Source: Phycisphaerae bacterium (GTDB lineage Bacteria; Planctomycetota; Phycisphaerae; JAJVII01). Taken from it: a DNA stretch of 64,000 nucleotides. Numbering within the stretch: position 1 is the stretch's first letter; each line of letters starts with the position of its first letter. This document shows, one piece after another, positions 28,263 to 37,034 of the stretch. Both the position numbers and the translations under genes were made by a program. Location: contig JAJVII010000037.1 of NCBI GenBank assembly GCA_022072085.1, positions 44,647 through 108,646 on the forward strand, in the 5' to 3' direction. The notes beneath the pieces were generated by a model. It saw only the letters and a list, made by a program, of their open reading frames with translations, ran no database searches and had not been told where the DNA came from.

Positions 28263-28667
28263 GGATACCTCAATCGGCCGCGTCCCGGCGCCGGCCGGGC
28301 CTGGAATTTGAAACCAGCTTCCAGTGCAGCCGACTCATTCTATCAGCCGCCGCCCGCCCCGCCAAGGCCGCGCGAGAGACCGGCGCGATGGCCGTTTTCT
28401 CTACTGGGAAGTTAGTACCGCGATAGATTTCAAGTTTGTCCGCGCGAGCGACGATACTTTAGGCGGTGAGTTGGACGATGGGCGAATGCACCTGGATAGG
28501 CACTTGAGTTTCTGGCGTCGTTCCCCGACGGGCTTGTTCGCACCTGTGACGTAGTTCCTCGCAGTTATGGCGGCCCACGGCCGGTTTCGCTCCCGGTCGA
28601 ACTCGCCACCTGAGCGTATCCAGGAAGCCGTCATACATCGTTTGCAAGCAATCGGGGAAAGAGCCTG
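28263..28667. other. Intergenic region before the HDOD-GGDEF gene
   Basis: About 400 bases with no credible gene on either strand; the frames present are short and have poor composition. I looked for a cyclic-di-GMP riboswitch before the signalling gene and did not find its conserved elements. An AT-richer stretch (28400-28470) could hold a promoter, but no clear -35/-10 pair was seen. A weak GGGGAAAGAG site precedes the ATG at 28668. Confidence 0.5.
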
Positions 28668-30158
28668 ATGGACCGCGACCGCATCATCAAGCAGATTGAG
28701 CGCTGCCACAACCTGCCTTCCATCCCGACGGTGGCGATGGAAGTCCTCAAGATCGCCCGTTCCGACGACATCGACCTTCACGAGATCGCCGCCCTGGTCA
28801 GCAACGATCCGGCGCTGACCAGCAAGGTCATCAAGACGGTCAACTCACCGTTCTACGGGCTGGCCCAGCGCGTCAGCACGATCTCTGCGGCCCTGGTCAT
28901 TCTGGGCATCGAGGCGGTCAAGACGCTGGTGCTGGGGTTCAGCCTGGTCGGTGGTCTGGCCAGCAGCGGGCTGCGCGGCAAGACCCAGATCGCCTACTGG
29001 CGTCGGTCGCTCTACTCGGGGGCATCGGCCAGCCTGCTCTGTCAGCGCATGGGCGTCCCCCAGAGCGAGGAGGTCTTCCTCGCGGCCCTGCTTCAGGACA
29101 TGGGCATCCTCACGCTCATGCAGGTCGTCGGCGACCCGTATTTGGAAATCCTCAGCGAGCTGCCCAACTGGAGCCACTCGCTGCTCAAGAGGGAGCGCGA
29201 GGCCCTCGGCATCGATCACTGCGAGGCCGGACTCCTGCTGGCTGAGCAGTGGAACCTCCCGGCCATTCTCGCCCAGACCATCCGCTGGCACCATCGTCCC
29301 GAGCAGGCCCAGAAGCCCTACCAGCAGTTCTGCCACATCGTCCGGCTGTCCAGCCTCTGCGCCGAGGTCTTCATGGGCCACGACGCCAGGAAGATGGTCC
29401 GCCACGTCCACAACTACGGCGGCAAGGTCTTCAGCGTCGGGCCCGCCGTCCTGGACGACCTGCTGGCCGACGTAGGCAAGAACACCCGGCAACTGGCCGA
29501 GCTGTTCGAGATGAACATCGGCCAGATGCACAGTTACGAGGACATCCTCGCCGAGGCCAGCGCCACGCTCCAGGACCTGACGCTTCGCTCGCAGATGCAG
29601 GCCAAGCAGTTCAAGGTCGAGGCCGAAACCGACGGGCTCACCGGCGTCGCCAACCGCCGCAAGCTCGAATCGACCATCGAGACCGAGTTCGACCGCGCCC
29701 GCAAGTTCAACCGCCCCCTCAGCGTCCTCTTCATCGACGCCGATCACTTCAAGCAGATCAACGACACCCGCGGGCACGCCGCCGGCGATCGCGCCCTCCA
29801 GCACCTGGCCGAGCTGCTCAAGCGGCGGGCCAGGCCGATGGACGCCGTCGCTCGCTACGGCGGCGAGGAATTCGTGCTGCTGATGCCTGAAATGGCAATG
29901 GGCGCCGCGGTCGCGTTGGCCGAGCAGATCCGCGCCGCCGTGCAGGCAACCCCCGTGGACCTCGGCGACGACGGCGCGCCCTGGCCGCTGACCATAAGCG
30001 TCGGCGTCTCCAGCTATGACGGATTGGCCAGCCCGTACCGGGCAGGGGGGCAACTGATCCAGGCCGCCGACAAGGCCGCCTACGCCGCCAAGACCGCCGG
30101 GCGAAACACCGTCCGCGTCTTCTCGCCCCGGCCCAAGCCGAAGGCTAACACGCCCTGA
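28668..30158 (+). CDS. HDOD domain-diguanylate cyclase
   Basis: The 496-residue cytoplasmic protein has an N-terminal HDOD domain (about 1-270, from LPSIPTVAMEVLKIARSDDI, with NDPALTSKVIKTVNSPFYG). A linker helix leads to a C-terminal GGDEF domain (about 320-490) with DGLTGVANRRKLE, DADHFKQINDTRGHAAGDR and the active-site GGEEF in RYGGEEFVLLMPE. GGEEF is an active variant, so c-di-GMP synthesis is predicted. The HDOD part is a non-hydrolytic relative of HD domains used in signalling. There is no membrane segment or receiver domain, so the input is unclear. Confidence 0.92.
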   Translation: MDRDRIIKQIERCHNLPSIPTVAMEVLKIARSDDIDLHEIAALVSNDPALTSKVIKTVNSPFYGLAQRVSTISAALVILGIEAVKTLVLGFSLVGGLASSGLRGKTQIAYWRRSLYSGASASLLCQRMGVPQSEEVFLAALLQDMGILTLMQVVGDPYLEILSELPNWSHSLLKREREALGIDHCEAGLLLAEQWNLPAILAQTIRWHHRPEQAQKPYQQFCHIVRLSSLCAEVFMGHDARKMVRHVHNYGGKVFSVGPAVLDDLLADVGKNTRQLAELFEMNIGQMHSYEDILAEASATLQDLTLRSQMQAKQFKVEAETDGLTGVANRRKLESTIETEFDRARKFNRPLSVLFIDADHFKQINDTRGHAAGDRALQHLAELLKRRARPMDAVARYGGEEFVLLMPEMAMGAAVALAEQIRAAVQATPVDLGDDGAPWPLTISVGVSSYDGLASPYRAGGQLIQAADKAAYAAKTAGRNTVRVFSPRPKPKANTP

Positions 30159-30173
30159 TCCGCTTCCGCCCGC

Positions 30174-31097
30174 TCACCCCTCAGTCGTCCTGCAGATCCA
30201 CGCGATCCGCCGCATCGTCTCGGACAATCCGAACACGCGGTAGAGACGGATCGCCGGCTCGTTTAGCGAGTCCACCGCCAGCAGTATGCGGCGATAGCCC
30301 GCCCGTGCCGCCGCCGACATTGCGTAGCCCAGCATCCCGCGCCCCAGCCCCCGGCCGCGCGCCGCCGGCACGACGCCCATGTAGACCAGCTCGACCGTGT
30401 CGCCGAGTTGGTTGGCCACCTCGTTCAGCAGCACGATGCCCGCCGGCGATCCCGGCTGGCCGAACAGAAACCAGAGGTCCGGGCGGAACTTCCCGCTGCC
30501 GCGGTGCCCGGCCATGATGTCCTCCATCCGCCGCAGGCCTTCCAGCCCCGGGCAGTCCAGCGTCTGCTCGTAGGTCTTCTGGATCGTGTCGGCGAACAGC
30601 GGGCTGCTCGCTTCGGTGAAGGTGACGGCCTCGCCCAAGCCGGCAGACGACGCCCCCGGAGCGGCCGCCAGCTCGCCCTCCAGGTAGATCAGCTCGGCCA
30701 GGTTCGTGAAGCCGGATGACCGGAGCAGGCGGCCTTCGGCCCGCTGGCTGGGCGGCAGCAGGGCCTGGACCAGTCCGATCCCACGGCCGCCCTCGTCGGC
30801 CACCAGGGCTCGCACGGCCGCCGCTGCGTCGGCGTCGACGGCGCCCTCGTTCGTCGGGCCCAGCACGAGCAGGCCGGTCCGCCCCGGGCTGTGGACGCAG
30901 ATGCAGAACCACGCGATCTGGCCGCCGTCGTCGAGCACGACGCGGGCTTCGGAGAGGTCCATCCCGTCAGACAGGGCGAAGCGGAGGAAGTGCGTCATCC
31001 GCTCCCACGCGTTGGCCCGCGTCGTCGACCGCAAGTCCCACTTGCCGATGAGCTGCTCAGCCAGATCGGCAGCGGTCATGGTGGCCAGACGCGGCAT
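30174..31097 (-). CDS. GNAT acetyltransferase, probably two GNAT-like halves
   Basis: The 307-residue protein has a C-terminal catalytic GNAT domain: VELVYMGVVPAARGRGLGRG (acetyl-CoA loop RGRGLGRG) and SLNEPAIRLYRVFGL. The N-terminal half has a related fold pattern (IGLVQALLPPSQRAEGRLLR followed by SGFTNLAELIYLEGEL), so it may be a degenerate second domain, as in mycothiol-synthase-like proteins. The acceptor is unknown. It converges with the GGDEF gene, 15 bases away. Confidence 0.78.
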   Translation of the reverse strand: MPRLATMTAADLAEQLIGKWDLRSTTRANAWERMTHFLRFALSDGMDLSEARVVLDDGGQIAWFCICVHSPGRTGLLVLGPTNEGAVDADAAAAVRALVADEGGRGIGLVQALLPPSQRAEGRLLRSSGFTNLAELIYLEGELAAAPGASSAGLGEAVTFTEASSPLFADTIQKTYEQTLDCPGLEGLRRMEDIMAGHRGSGKFRPDLWFLFGQPGSPAGIVLLNEVANQLGDTVELVYMGVVPAARGRGLGRGMLGYAMSAAARAGYRRILLAVDSLNEPAIRLYRVFGLSETMRRIAWICRTTEG

Positions 31098-31253
31098 GGA
31101 ATATCTCCGGGCGCGAAAGCGGACATCGCTTCAGGCGGCCGCTCTTCCACCCCTCGCCCTCCCAGGCAGAGGGGTAGGAGTGAGGGTTCTTCTGTTCATG
31201 CGTGGCCGTCTGCTCTGCCGGCCGCCCGGCCCCGCACGCCTGGGGTGCAATAG

Positions 31254-32081
31254 TCAGGGCAGCTCGATCGCGTGGAAGGCGAACGGCGCCTGCACCTCCC
31301 ACGTTCGGTCGGCCGTGTCCAGCAGCAACTGCGTGTCGGCCGCCAGCGGAGCGGACGCCGTCAGCGTCCAGGTCAGCGTGTTGCCCTGCCGGCCGTAGGC
31401 CGTCGATTCGAGATTGACAATCTGCCCGGCGGCGTTGGCGACCTGCACGTTGACCAGCGCGTCGACCTTCCCGGCGGCCGTCACGGTCAGCACGTTGGGC
31501 GCCGTGTCGCGAGCGATGGTCAGTTCGACGCCGGACAGTTGCGAGGGCTTCAGCGTCTGGCCGCGGCGCCCGATCGCACCGGCGATGCGCACCTGGCGGA
31601 TGTCGCCGGCCAGCCGCACCTTCAGCGACCCGCTCAGCGTCCCCAGCCGCCGGGCCCCGTCGGCCGGGCAGGCCATCGCCGGCAACTCGGCGGTGAAGGC
31701 ATGGTCGGCCCGTTCGCGCGGGCCCAGCAACGACCGCTGGGTCCCGAAGAACCCGGCGCTGCGGGCCTGGACCAGTTCGTGCCCGGCGTCGTCCTGGGCG
31801 CGGTCAAGCTTCACTTCGAAGTATTCGATCGGCTGGGCCGTCGACGGCGTCTGGACGAGAAGCTCCGCAGTCATGCCGGTCTGCGTGGCGGCCGGTTTGC
31901 CGTTGGCGGTGTACTCCCGCCGGCGCTGGATCGTCAGGCTCCGCAGCGACACGGTCACGCCGCCGTCGCCGGGTCTGACGCCGTCGGCTGCCCGCACCGG
32001 CGCGGGGCCAGGTTCGCCGCCAAGCAACAGCAGGCCGGCGGCTGAAATCAACAACAGGGCCGTTCGCAACGTGGCTTGCAT
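31254..32081 (-). CDS. Exported protein of unknown function
   Basis: The 275-residue product has a signal peptide (MQATLRTALLLISAAGLLLL, then a small-residue region) and probably a beta-rich mature part: repeated short strands such as GMTAELLVQTPSTAQPIEYF and TLSGSLKVRLAGDIRQVRI. I do not recognise a family. The ATG at 32081, with TGGAG upstream, is chosen over a longer frame because the added residues are arginine-rich shadow sequence. It follows the GGDEF gene by 29 bases on the same strand. Confidence 0.65.
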   Translation of the reverse strand: MQATLRTALLLISAAGLLLLGGEPGPAPVRAADGVRPGDGGVTVSLRSLTIQRRREYTANGKPAATQTGMTAELLVQTPSTAQPIEYFEVKLDRAQDDAGHELVQARSAGFFGTQRSLLGPRERADHAFTAELPAMACPADGARRLGTLSGSLKVRLAGDIRQVRIAGAIGRRGQTLKPSQLSGVELTIARDTAPNVLTVTAAGKVDALVNVQVANAAGQIVNLESTAYGRQGNTLTWTLTASAPLAADTQLLLDTADRTWEVQAPFAFHAIELP

Positions 32082-32110
32082 TCGTCGCTCCAGAAAATCA
32101 AAGTCCGATG

Positions 32111-33445
32111 TCAGATCGGAGAGGCCCCCGCCGGGTCGCGGCCGAGGATCCAGATACGGTCCTTGCCGCTCTGTTTGGCCGACTTGAGCCCGCCGGTCGC
32201 CCGGGCCATCAGGGCGTCGGCGTCGCTGCCGTCGGCCGGGAAGGTCGCCAGCCCGCCGCTGATCGTCAGCGTGCCGCGGGCCTCGGGGCCCAGCGACTTG
32301 AAACTGTGGCCGGCCAGCACGCGGCGGAACCGCTTGATGACCGCCTCGACGGCCTCGGGGTGGCGGCTGCCGAGTTGCCTCGGCGGGCCGGAGTCCCACA
32401 GCAGCACCGCGAACTCGTCGCCGCCGATCCGCGCGACGATGTCCTGCGGCCGCGTGCACTGCCGCATCAGCGCGACGATGTCGCGGATGATCCCGTCGCC
32501 GGCCACGTGGCCGTACTGGTCGTTGTAGTGCTTGAAGTTGTCGATGTCGAACACGAGCAGCGTGAGCTGCCACCCCTCGCGCTGCGCCCGCGGGATCAGC
32601 CGCTGGAGCGAGTGGACCAGGAACCGCCGGTTCCGCGCCCCGCTGAGGTAGTCCGTGAACGCCATCTGCCGAAACATCGCCATCCGCTGCCGCTGGCCCA
32701 GCATCCGCTGGAGCACCGAGGCAACCTCCTCGGCTGCCCCGGGGGGCACTTCGCCCTCGTCGCCGATGACTATCTCGCCCGACTCCCCGCCGAGGGTCGC
32801 GGCCAGCGGGATCAGTTGACCCTGCGGCTCGGGCATGCCCATCGGATGCCGGGCCGTCCGGGCCGACCAGCGGACGCGCACCGTCGCCCCGCCCAGCGAT
32901 TCGCTCGCCCAGCGGGCCGCCGCCGACAGGAATGCGTCCAGCGGCTGATCCATCGCGGCGAGCAGGCGGTCCAGGTCGCCCATCGGAACGTCGCGGCGGA
33001 CGCGGGTTTCGGACGCGGGGGACGCCGGAACAGTTGCCGGGGCAGCCCGCGGCCGCGCAGCCGGCGTCGGCGCGGGCTCGACGTCGGCCGCCAACCGCCG
33101 CCAGTCGGCGTCGTCCATCGGGGTGATGAGGTAGTCGTCGGCCTGCGCCTGGGCGACGGCCCGGCGGGCCTCCGGCTCCAGGTGGGCCGGCGAGAGCAGG
33201 AACAGCGTCAGCCCCTCGCGGGCCGACCGCAGCGACCGCAGCAGGGCCCCCACCCGCGGATGCTGCGACTGGGCGTCGACCAGCACCGCGTCGGGCGCCG
33301 GTCCGTCCATGAGCATCGCCAGGGCGTCGAATCCCGTCGGCGCCCGGCGGATGGACCAGCCGTTGTGTCCGGCGATCTCGGCCACGGCTGCGCCGTTGCC
33401 GCCGATCAGCAGCAGATCGCGTTGTCCCGTGTCAGCCGAGGTCAT
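32111..33445 (-). CDS. Diguanylate cyclase with receiver-like N-terminus
   Basis: The 444-residue protein has a C-terminal GGDEF domain (about 260-435) with YLSGARNRRFLVH, FDIDNFKHYNDQYGHVAGD and intact RIGGDEFAVLL. The first 125 residues look like a response-regulator fold (DLLLIGGNG, PDAVLVDAQ, DDYLITPMDD), but the acidic pocket is incomplete, so it is probably a pseudo-receiver. A proline-rich linker and a GAF-like region (about 150-250) follow. It starts within the end of the upstream gene (14-base overlap), which implies coupled expression. Confidence 0.87.
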   Translation of the reverse strand: MTSADTGQRDLLLIGGNGAAVAEIAGHNGWSIRRAPTGFDALAMLMDGPAPDAVLVDAQSQHPRVGALLRSLRSAREGLTLFLLSPAHLEPEARRAVAQAQADDYLITPMDDADWRRLAADVEPAPTPAARPRAAPATVPASPASETRVRRDVPMGDLDRLLAAMDQPLDAFLSAAARWASESLGGATVRVRWSARTARHPMGMPEPQGQLIPLAATLGGESGEIVIGDEGEVPPGAAEEVASVLQRMLGQRQRMAMFRQMAFTDYLSGARNRRFLVHSLQRLIPRAQREGWQLTLLVFDIDNFKHYNDQYGHVAGDGIIRDIVALMRQCTRPQDIVARIGGDEFAVLLWDSGPPRQLGSRHPEAVEAVIKRFRRVLAGHSFKSLGPEARGTLTISGGLATFPADGSDADALMARATGGLKSAKQSGKDRIWILGRDPAGASPI

Positions 33446-34103
33446 CGTCGATCCCTCCGCCCGAGAGCAGGGCGGTCAGTTCCTCCGGTGTCAGCAGGTG
33501 GCCCTGGTTCTGCCGCGGTGACGGGGCGTGCAGCCGCAGCCGTACCGGCCCCTTGTCGGGACTGGCTGGGAGGGGTGGCGGCGTTGGCGCGAGCGGCTCG
33601 GGCTGGGGCGCGGGTGGCGGGGCGACCTCCTCGTCCAACGCCTGGTCGATCCGCAGGTCGATCTCCTCGTCGCGCGTCAGGTCCGGCGCGGGCGGAGCGG
33701 GCGGCGTCTGCGGAACCTGCTGGGGGGGCCGGGCCGCCGGCGGCGTGTCGTCCTGCCGGATCGCGTGGTCCAGGTCGGCCAGCGCGATCGTGCGGACGTG
33801 GGCGCTGCTGCCGTTCAGCCGCCCAGCGGCGCCGTGGGCCAGGATGAGCAGGCCAGGCCATCGCTTCGCGGCCCACGCGGGCAGGTCCATCTCGACCGCG
33901 GCCATCATGTCCAGCGCCAGCAGCAGGATCGTGCCGGGCGGCGGGACGCTGCCCAGCAGGTGCAGCGCGAGTGCGAAGGCGTCGTCGAACCGGCGATAGC
34001 TCAGCCGACTGCGTGCAGCCGACCGGCGGACGATTTCCGCGGCGGCGGCGTCGGCACAGAGGTGCAGCAACGGCGCGTCGGGCTGTGGGCGGGCGACGGT
34101 CAA
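33432..34103 (-). CDS. Hypothetical protein coupled to a diguanylate cyclase
   Basis: The 223-residue protein is unrecognised. The first 110 residues form an alpha/beta pattern (LLHLCADAAAAEIVRRSA, TILLLALDMMAAVEMDLPAW, GLLILAHGAA) that resembles a receiver-like or Rossmann-like fold without its catalytic residues. A proline-rich acidic linker follows, then a short C-terminal helix (TPEELTALLSGGG). Its stop overlaps the start of the GGDEF gene, so the two probably work together in c-di-GMP signalling; that link is inference. Confidence 0.6.
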   Translation of the reverse strand: MTVARPQPDAPLLHLCADAAAAEIVRRSAARSRLSYRRFDDAFALALHLLGSVPPPGTILLLALDMMAAVEMDLPAWAAKRWPGLLILAHGAAGRLNGSSAHVRTIALADLDHAIRQDDTPPAARPPQQVPQTPPAPPAPDLTRDEEIDLRIDQALDEEVAPPPAPQPEPLAPTPPPLPASPDKGPVRLRLHAPSPRQNQGHLLTPEELTALLSGGGIDDDLG

Positions 34104-34245
34104 GACGGCGAAGTCTCCCCGGGGCGCGAGCCCCGTTCGGTCATTGTAAAGCCGGAGGCGGTGAGTGTCAAAGCGGCGTGTGGAGCGTTGCCGTTAACTG
34201 TCTGGACCTTCGCAAGTTGCGCCGGGGGCTCGCGGGAAATCTGCG

Positions 34246-34273
34246 TTGACAGTCCGCCGCCCCGTCTTACAAT
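34246..34273 (+). promoter_or_regulatory. Strong sigma70-type promoter
   Basis: A consensus -35 (TTGACA, 34246-34251) and a -10 TACAAT (34268-34273) are 16 bases apart. The ATG of the exported protein gene lies 66 bases downstream, behind CAGGAGAG. This is one of the best housekeeping-type promoters in the window. Confidence 0.7.
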
Positions 34274-34339
34274 GAAAGTCTGGACTGGCAGGCGGCGCCG
34301 GCCGCCCCAAGGCACCCATGCGGCTTGCAGGAGAGTTCT

Positions 34340-35536
34340 ATGAAGCGCGGGCTTTGGCTGATCAGCGTCGGGCTGCTGTCGGCGGTCCCGGTGGTCTTGG
34401 CGCAGGACGGGACCGGCGCGGCGGCGCCGAAGTACTCCTACCTCGAGCCCTCCATCGTCGCCAACTCCTGGGAAGTCGACCTGGAGTTCAAGACGCCGAT
34501 GCGGTTGGTCAAGCAGATCAACGGCCGCGCCAAGCCGGTCTACTACTACTACATGGTCTACACGGTCACCAACAACTCGGGCAAGGAAGTCGACTGGCTT
34601 CCGCGGTTCCAGTTGGTGGATGACGCGCTCCAGACCCACAACGCCCAATTGGCCATCAGCCCGGCGCTGTTCGAGGAAATCAAGAAGCTGCACCACGCCC
34701 GGTTTCTGGAGTATCCGCTCAAGGCCGCCGGCAAGCTGCTCAAGGGCGCCGACAACGCCAAGGACAGCGTTGCCATCTTTGAACTCGACCGCGACCCCAA
34801 GCACTTCAAGATCATCGTCAGCGGTCTCAGCGGCGAGCAGACGCTGATCTACCTGCCCACCCGCTCGGACGCCGAGACCGCCCTGGCTGCGGTGAACGTC
34901 AGCAGCCTGGCCAAGAAGCTCGACTTCCCCGGCACCGACGTGGACTACGAGGTCCGCAACGTGGGCAAGGAATACGTGTTCGTCGGGCCGGCGACGGCCT
35001 CGACCGACCTGGCCCAGTTGACCGGCGATCGCCAGACGCTGACGATGAAGTCGGGCATCAAGCCGCTGTCCCCCGACGGCAAGGGCGCGCAGGTGTATTC
35101 CCCGCACGTCCGCACGATCGTGCTGGTCAGCCCGCAGGGCAAGTCCTCGAAGGTGAGCGTCCGCCCGGTGCTCCGGATGGAGAAGGCCCGCGTCATCAGC
35201 TTCGACGTGCCCGGCCAGACCGGGCCGGACGAACTGCCCCCCGTCAAGGAAATCGGCGATTCGTGGGTGATGAAGCAGGCGCCTCCGGACCTCCAGGTCC
35301 AGGTGGACCTGGCCGAGGCCGCCCAGGCCAAGACTGTGCCCGCGGTCCAGACCTCCGACGGACAGCCGCTGGGCACGCCGACCAAGGAAAGCCCGGCCAA
35401 GGTTCCGCCGCCCGCGCCGGCGCCGGCGCCCGCCCCGTCGGGCGATTCGGCCCTGGATCAGCCGATGGACCCCACGCCGGCCAATCCGATGACGCCGGCC
35501 CCGGCGACCCAGCCCGAAGAGATGCCCGAGAAGTGA
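34340..35536 (+). CDS. Exported protein with proline/alanine-rich tail, function unknown
   Basis: The 398-residue protein has a signal peptide (MKRGLWLISVGLLSAVPVVLA then AQD). The mature region has YYYYMVYTVTNNSGKEVDWL, a beta-rich pattern like proteins that describe forces or envelope accessory domains, and DVDYEVRNVGKEYVFVGP. The last 55 residues are a Pro/Ala-rich, acidic tail (PAPAPAPAPS and TQPEEMPEK). I recall such sequences only as planctomycetal hypotheticals. The strong promoter suggests a well-expressed envelope protein. Confidence 0.7.
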   Translation: MKRGLWLISVGLLSAVPVVLAQDGTGAAAPKYSYLEPSIVANSWEVDLEFKTPMRLVKQINGRAKPVYYYYMVYTVTNNSGKEVDWLPRFQLVDDALQTHNAQLAISPALFEEIKKLHHARFLEYPLKAAGKLLKGADNAKDSVAIFELDRDPKHFKIIVSGLSGEQTLIYLPTRSDAETALAAVNVSSLAKKLDFPGTDVDYEVRNVGKEYVFVGPATASTDLAQLTGDRQTLTMKSGIKPLSPDGKGAQVYSPHVRTIVLVSPQGKSSKVSVRPVLRMEKARVISFDVPGQTGPDELPPVKEIGDSWVMKQAPPDLQVQVDLAEAAQAKTVPAVQTSDGQPLGTPTKESPAKVPPPAPAPAPAPSGDSALDQPMDPTPANPMTPAPATQPEEMPEK

Positions 35537-35569
35537 GCCGGGCTGCGTCGGTCGCCCGGCAAAATCCTG

Positions 35570-35598
35570 TTGCTGTTCGAGGTAAACCCCGCTAGTAT
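35570..35598 (+). promoter_or_regulatory. Promoter of rpmA
   Basis: A -35 TTGCTG (35570-35575) and a -10 TAGTAT (35593-35598) are 17 bases apart, 73 bases before the rpmA ATG. It gives the ribosomal protein gene its own transcript, which ends at the terminator at 35936. Confidence 0.55.
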
Positions 35599-35671
35599 AT
35601 GGGGCTTCACGCGGGCAGGCCGACTGACGGCCACCCGGTTTGTTCAGGCTGACTGTTTCGGAGTAGCTGAC

Positions 35672-35914
35672 ATGGCACATAAGAAGGGACAAGGCTCCAC
35701 CCGCAACGGGCGCGACAGCAAGGCGCAGTTCCGCGGGCTCAAGGCCTGCGGCGGCGAGCTGGTCAAGGCCGGGACGATCATCGTCCGCCAGTGCGGCACG
35801 CCGTTCAAGGCGGGCTTTAACGTCGGCCGCGGCAAGGACGACACGCTGTTCGCCCTCAAGAGCGGGCGCGTCCAGTTCGCCGGGCGGCGGGTTTCCATCG
35901 TCCTGGAAGGCTGA
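35672..35914 (+). CDS. rpmA: 50S ribosomal protein L27
   Basis: The 80-residue L27 begins [16 protein letters not shown] and has the conserved [29 protein letters not shown]. It sits at the peptidyl-transferase centre. L27 is usually encoded directly after L21 (rplU); here the upstream gene is an unrelated exported protein. The N-terminus starts directly with the mature sequence, so no cleavable Firmicutes-type extension is present. Confidence 0.97.
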   Translation: MAHKKGQGSTRNGRDSKAQFRGLKACGGELVKAGTIIVRQCGTPFKAGFNVGRGKDDTLFALKSGRVQFAGRRVSIVLEG

Positions 35915-35935
35915 GCAGGCCGCAGCGAGAATCCC

Positions 35936-35977
35936 GGGCGGCCTTGGGCGGCGATCCCAAGGCCGCCCGTTTTCTTT
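35936..35977 (+). terminator. Intrinsic terminator between rpmA and obgE
   Basis: A 13-bp perfect stem (GGGCGGCCTTGGG, loop CGGCGAT, CCCAAGGCCGCCC) is followed by GTTTTCTTT. It is 21 bases after the rpmA stop and 22 before the obgE ATG, so the two genes are separated, or obgE is expressed by read-through. Confidence 0.85.
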
Positions 35978-35998
35978 CCCATGCGGGGCGTGATCGTC

Positions 35999-37012
35999 AT
36001 GTTCGTCGATGAAGCCGACATCCACGTCAGGGCTGGCGACGGTGGCAGCGGGTGCATCGCCTTCCGCCGCGAGGCCCACGTTCCGCGCGGCGGGCCCGAC
36101 GGCGGCGACGGCGGCAACGGCGGCTCGGTCGTCTTTCTCGCCGACGCCAGCCTGGGCACCCTCAGCGAGTTCGCCGGCCGACACCACTGGCGGGCCGAGA
36201 GCGGACGCCCCGGCTCGGGCGCCAACCGGACCGGGCGAAGCGGCCGCGACCTGGTCGTGCCCGTTCCCGTCGGCACGCAGGTCTTCGACGGCGAACTGGG
36301 CCTGATGCTCTGCGACCTGGCGGCCCCCGGCGTGCGCGTCTGCGTCGCCCGCGGCGGGCGCGGCGGGCTGGGCAACGCGGCCTTCGCCACGCCCAGCCGG
36401 CAGGCGCCGCGCTACGCCGAGCCCGGCACGCCAGGCCAGGAGCGGCGGCTGCACCTGGAACTCAAGCTCATCGCCGACGTCGGACTGATCGGCCTGCCCA
36501 ACGCGGGCAAGAGCACGCTGCTGGCCAGCGTGTCGGCGGCCCGCCCGCGGATCGCCGACTACCCCTTCACCACGCTGGAGCCGCAGCTCGGCATGCTGGA
36601 ACTGGTCGGCGAGCGGCGGCTGGTGCTGGCGGATCTGCCCGGGCTGATCGCCGGCGCCCACCAGGGCGTCGGGCTGGGCGACGCGTTCCTCAAGCACATC
36701 GAGCGGACCCGCGTGCTCTGCCACCTGCTGGACGCCGCGCCGGTGGACGGCTCGGACCCGGCCGACAACTACCGCGCGATCCGGCGCGAACTGGAACTCT
36801 ACAGCCGGGCGCTGGCGGCCAAGCCGGAGGTCGTGGTGCTGACCAAGCTGGACCTGACCGGCGCCGCCGAGACAGCGGACCGCGTCGCGGGTGAGTTGGG
36901 CAGGCCCTGCCTGCGAATTTCCGCGGTGGCCGGGACGGGCCTTCGCGAACTGGGCGAGCGGATGTGGCAGATGGTGCAGGCCGACAAGCAGCCGGCCAAG
37001 GCGGCGACCTGA
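35999..37012 (+). CDS. obgE: Obg family GTPase
   Basis: The 337-residue ribosome-associated GTPase has an N-terminal Obg fold (FVDEADIHVRAGDGGSGCIA and glycine-rich PDGGDGGNGGSV). The G domain carries GLPNAGKSTLLASV (G1), ADLPGLIAGAHQGVGLG (G3 and switch II) and TKLD (G4). The ATG at 35999 is chosen because homologues start MFVDE. The C-terminal OCT extension of some Obg proteins is missing. Coding continues into coaX after 22 bases. Confidence 0.95.
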   Translation: MFVDEADIHVRAGDGGSGCIAFRREAHVPRGGPDGGDGGNGGSVVFLADASLGTLSEFAGRHHWRAESGRPGSGANRTGRSGRDLVVPVPVGTQVFDGELGLMLCDLAAPGVRVCVARGGRGGLGNAAFATPSRQAPRYAEPGTPGQERRLHLELKLIADVGLIGLPNAGKSTLLASVSAARPRIADYPFTTLEPQLGMLELVGERRLVLADLPGLIAGAHQGVGLGDAFLKHIERTRVLCHLLDAAPVDGSDPADNYRAIRRELELYSRALAAKPEVVVLTKLDLTGAAETADRVAGELGRPCLRISAVAGTGLRELGERMWQMVQADKQPAKAAT

Positions 37013-37034
37013 CGGCGACCGAAAGGAGACGGGC

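Noticed and set aside
28263..28667. Cyclic-di-GMP riboswitch before the HDOD-GGDEF gene
   Set aside because: No GEMM core motifs or characteristic pairing could be found.
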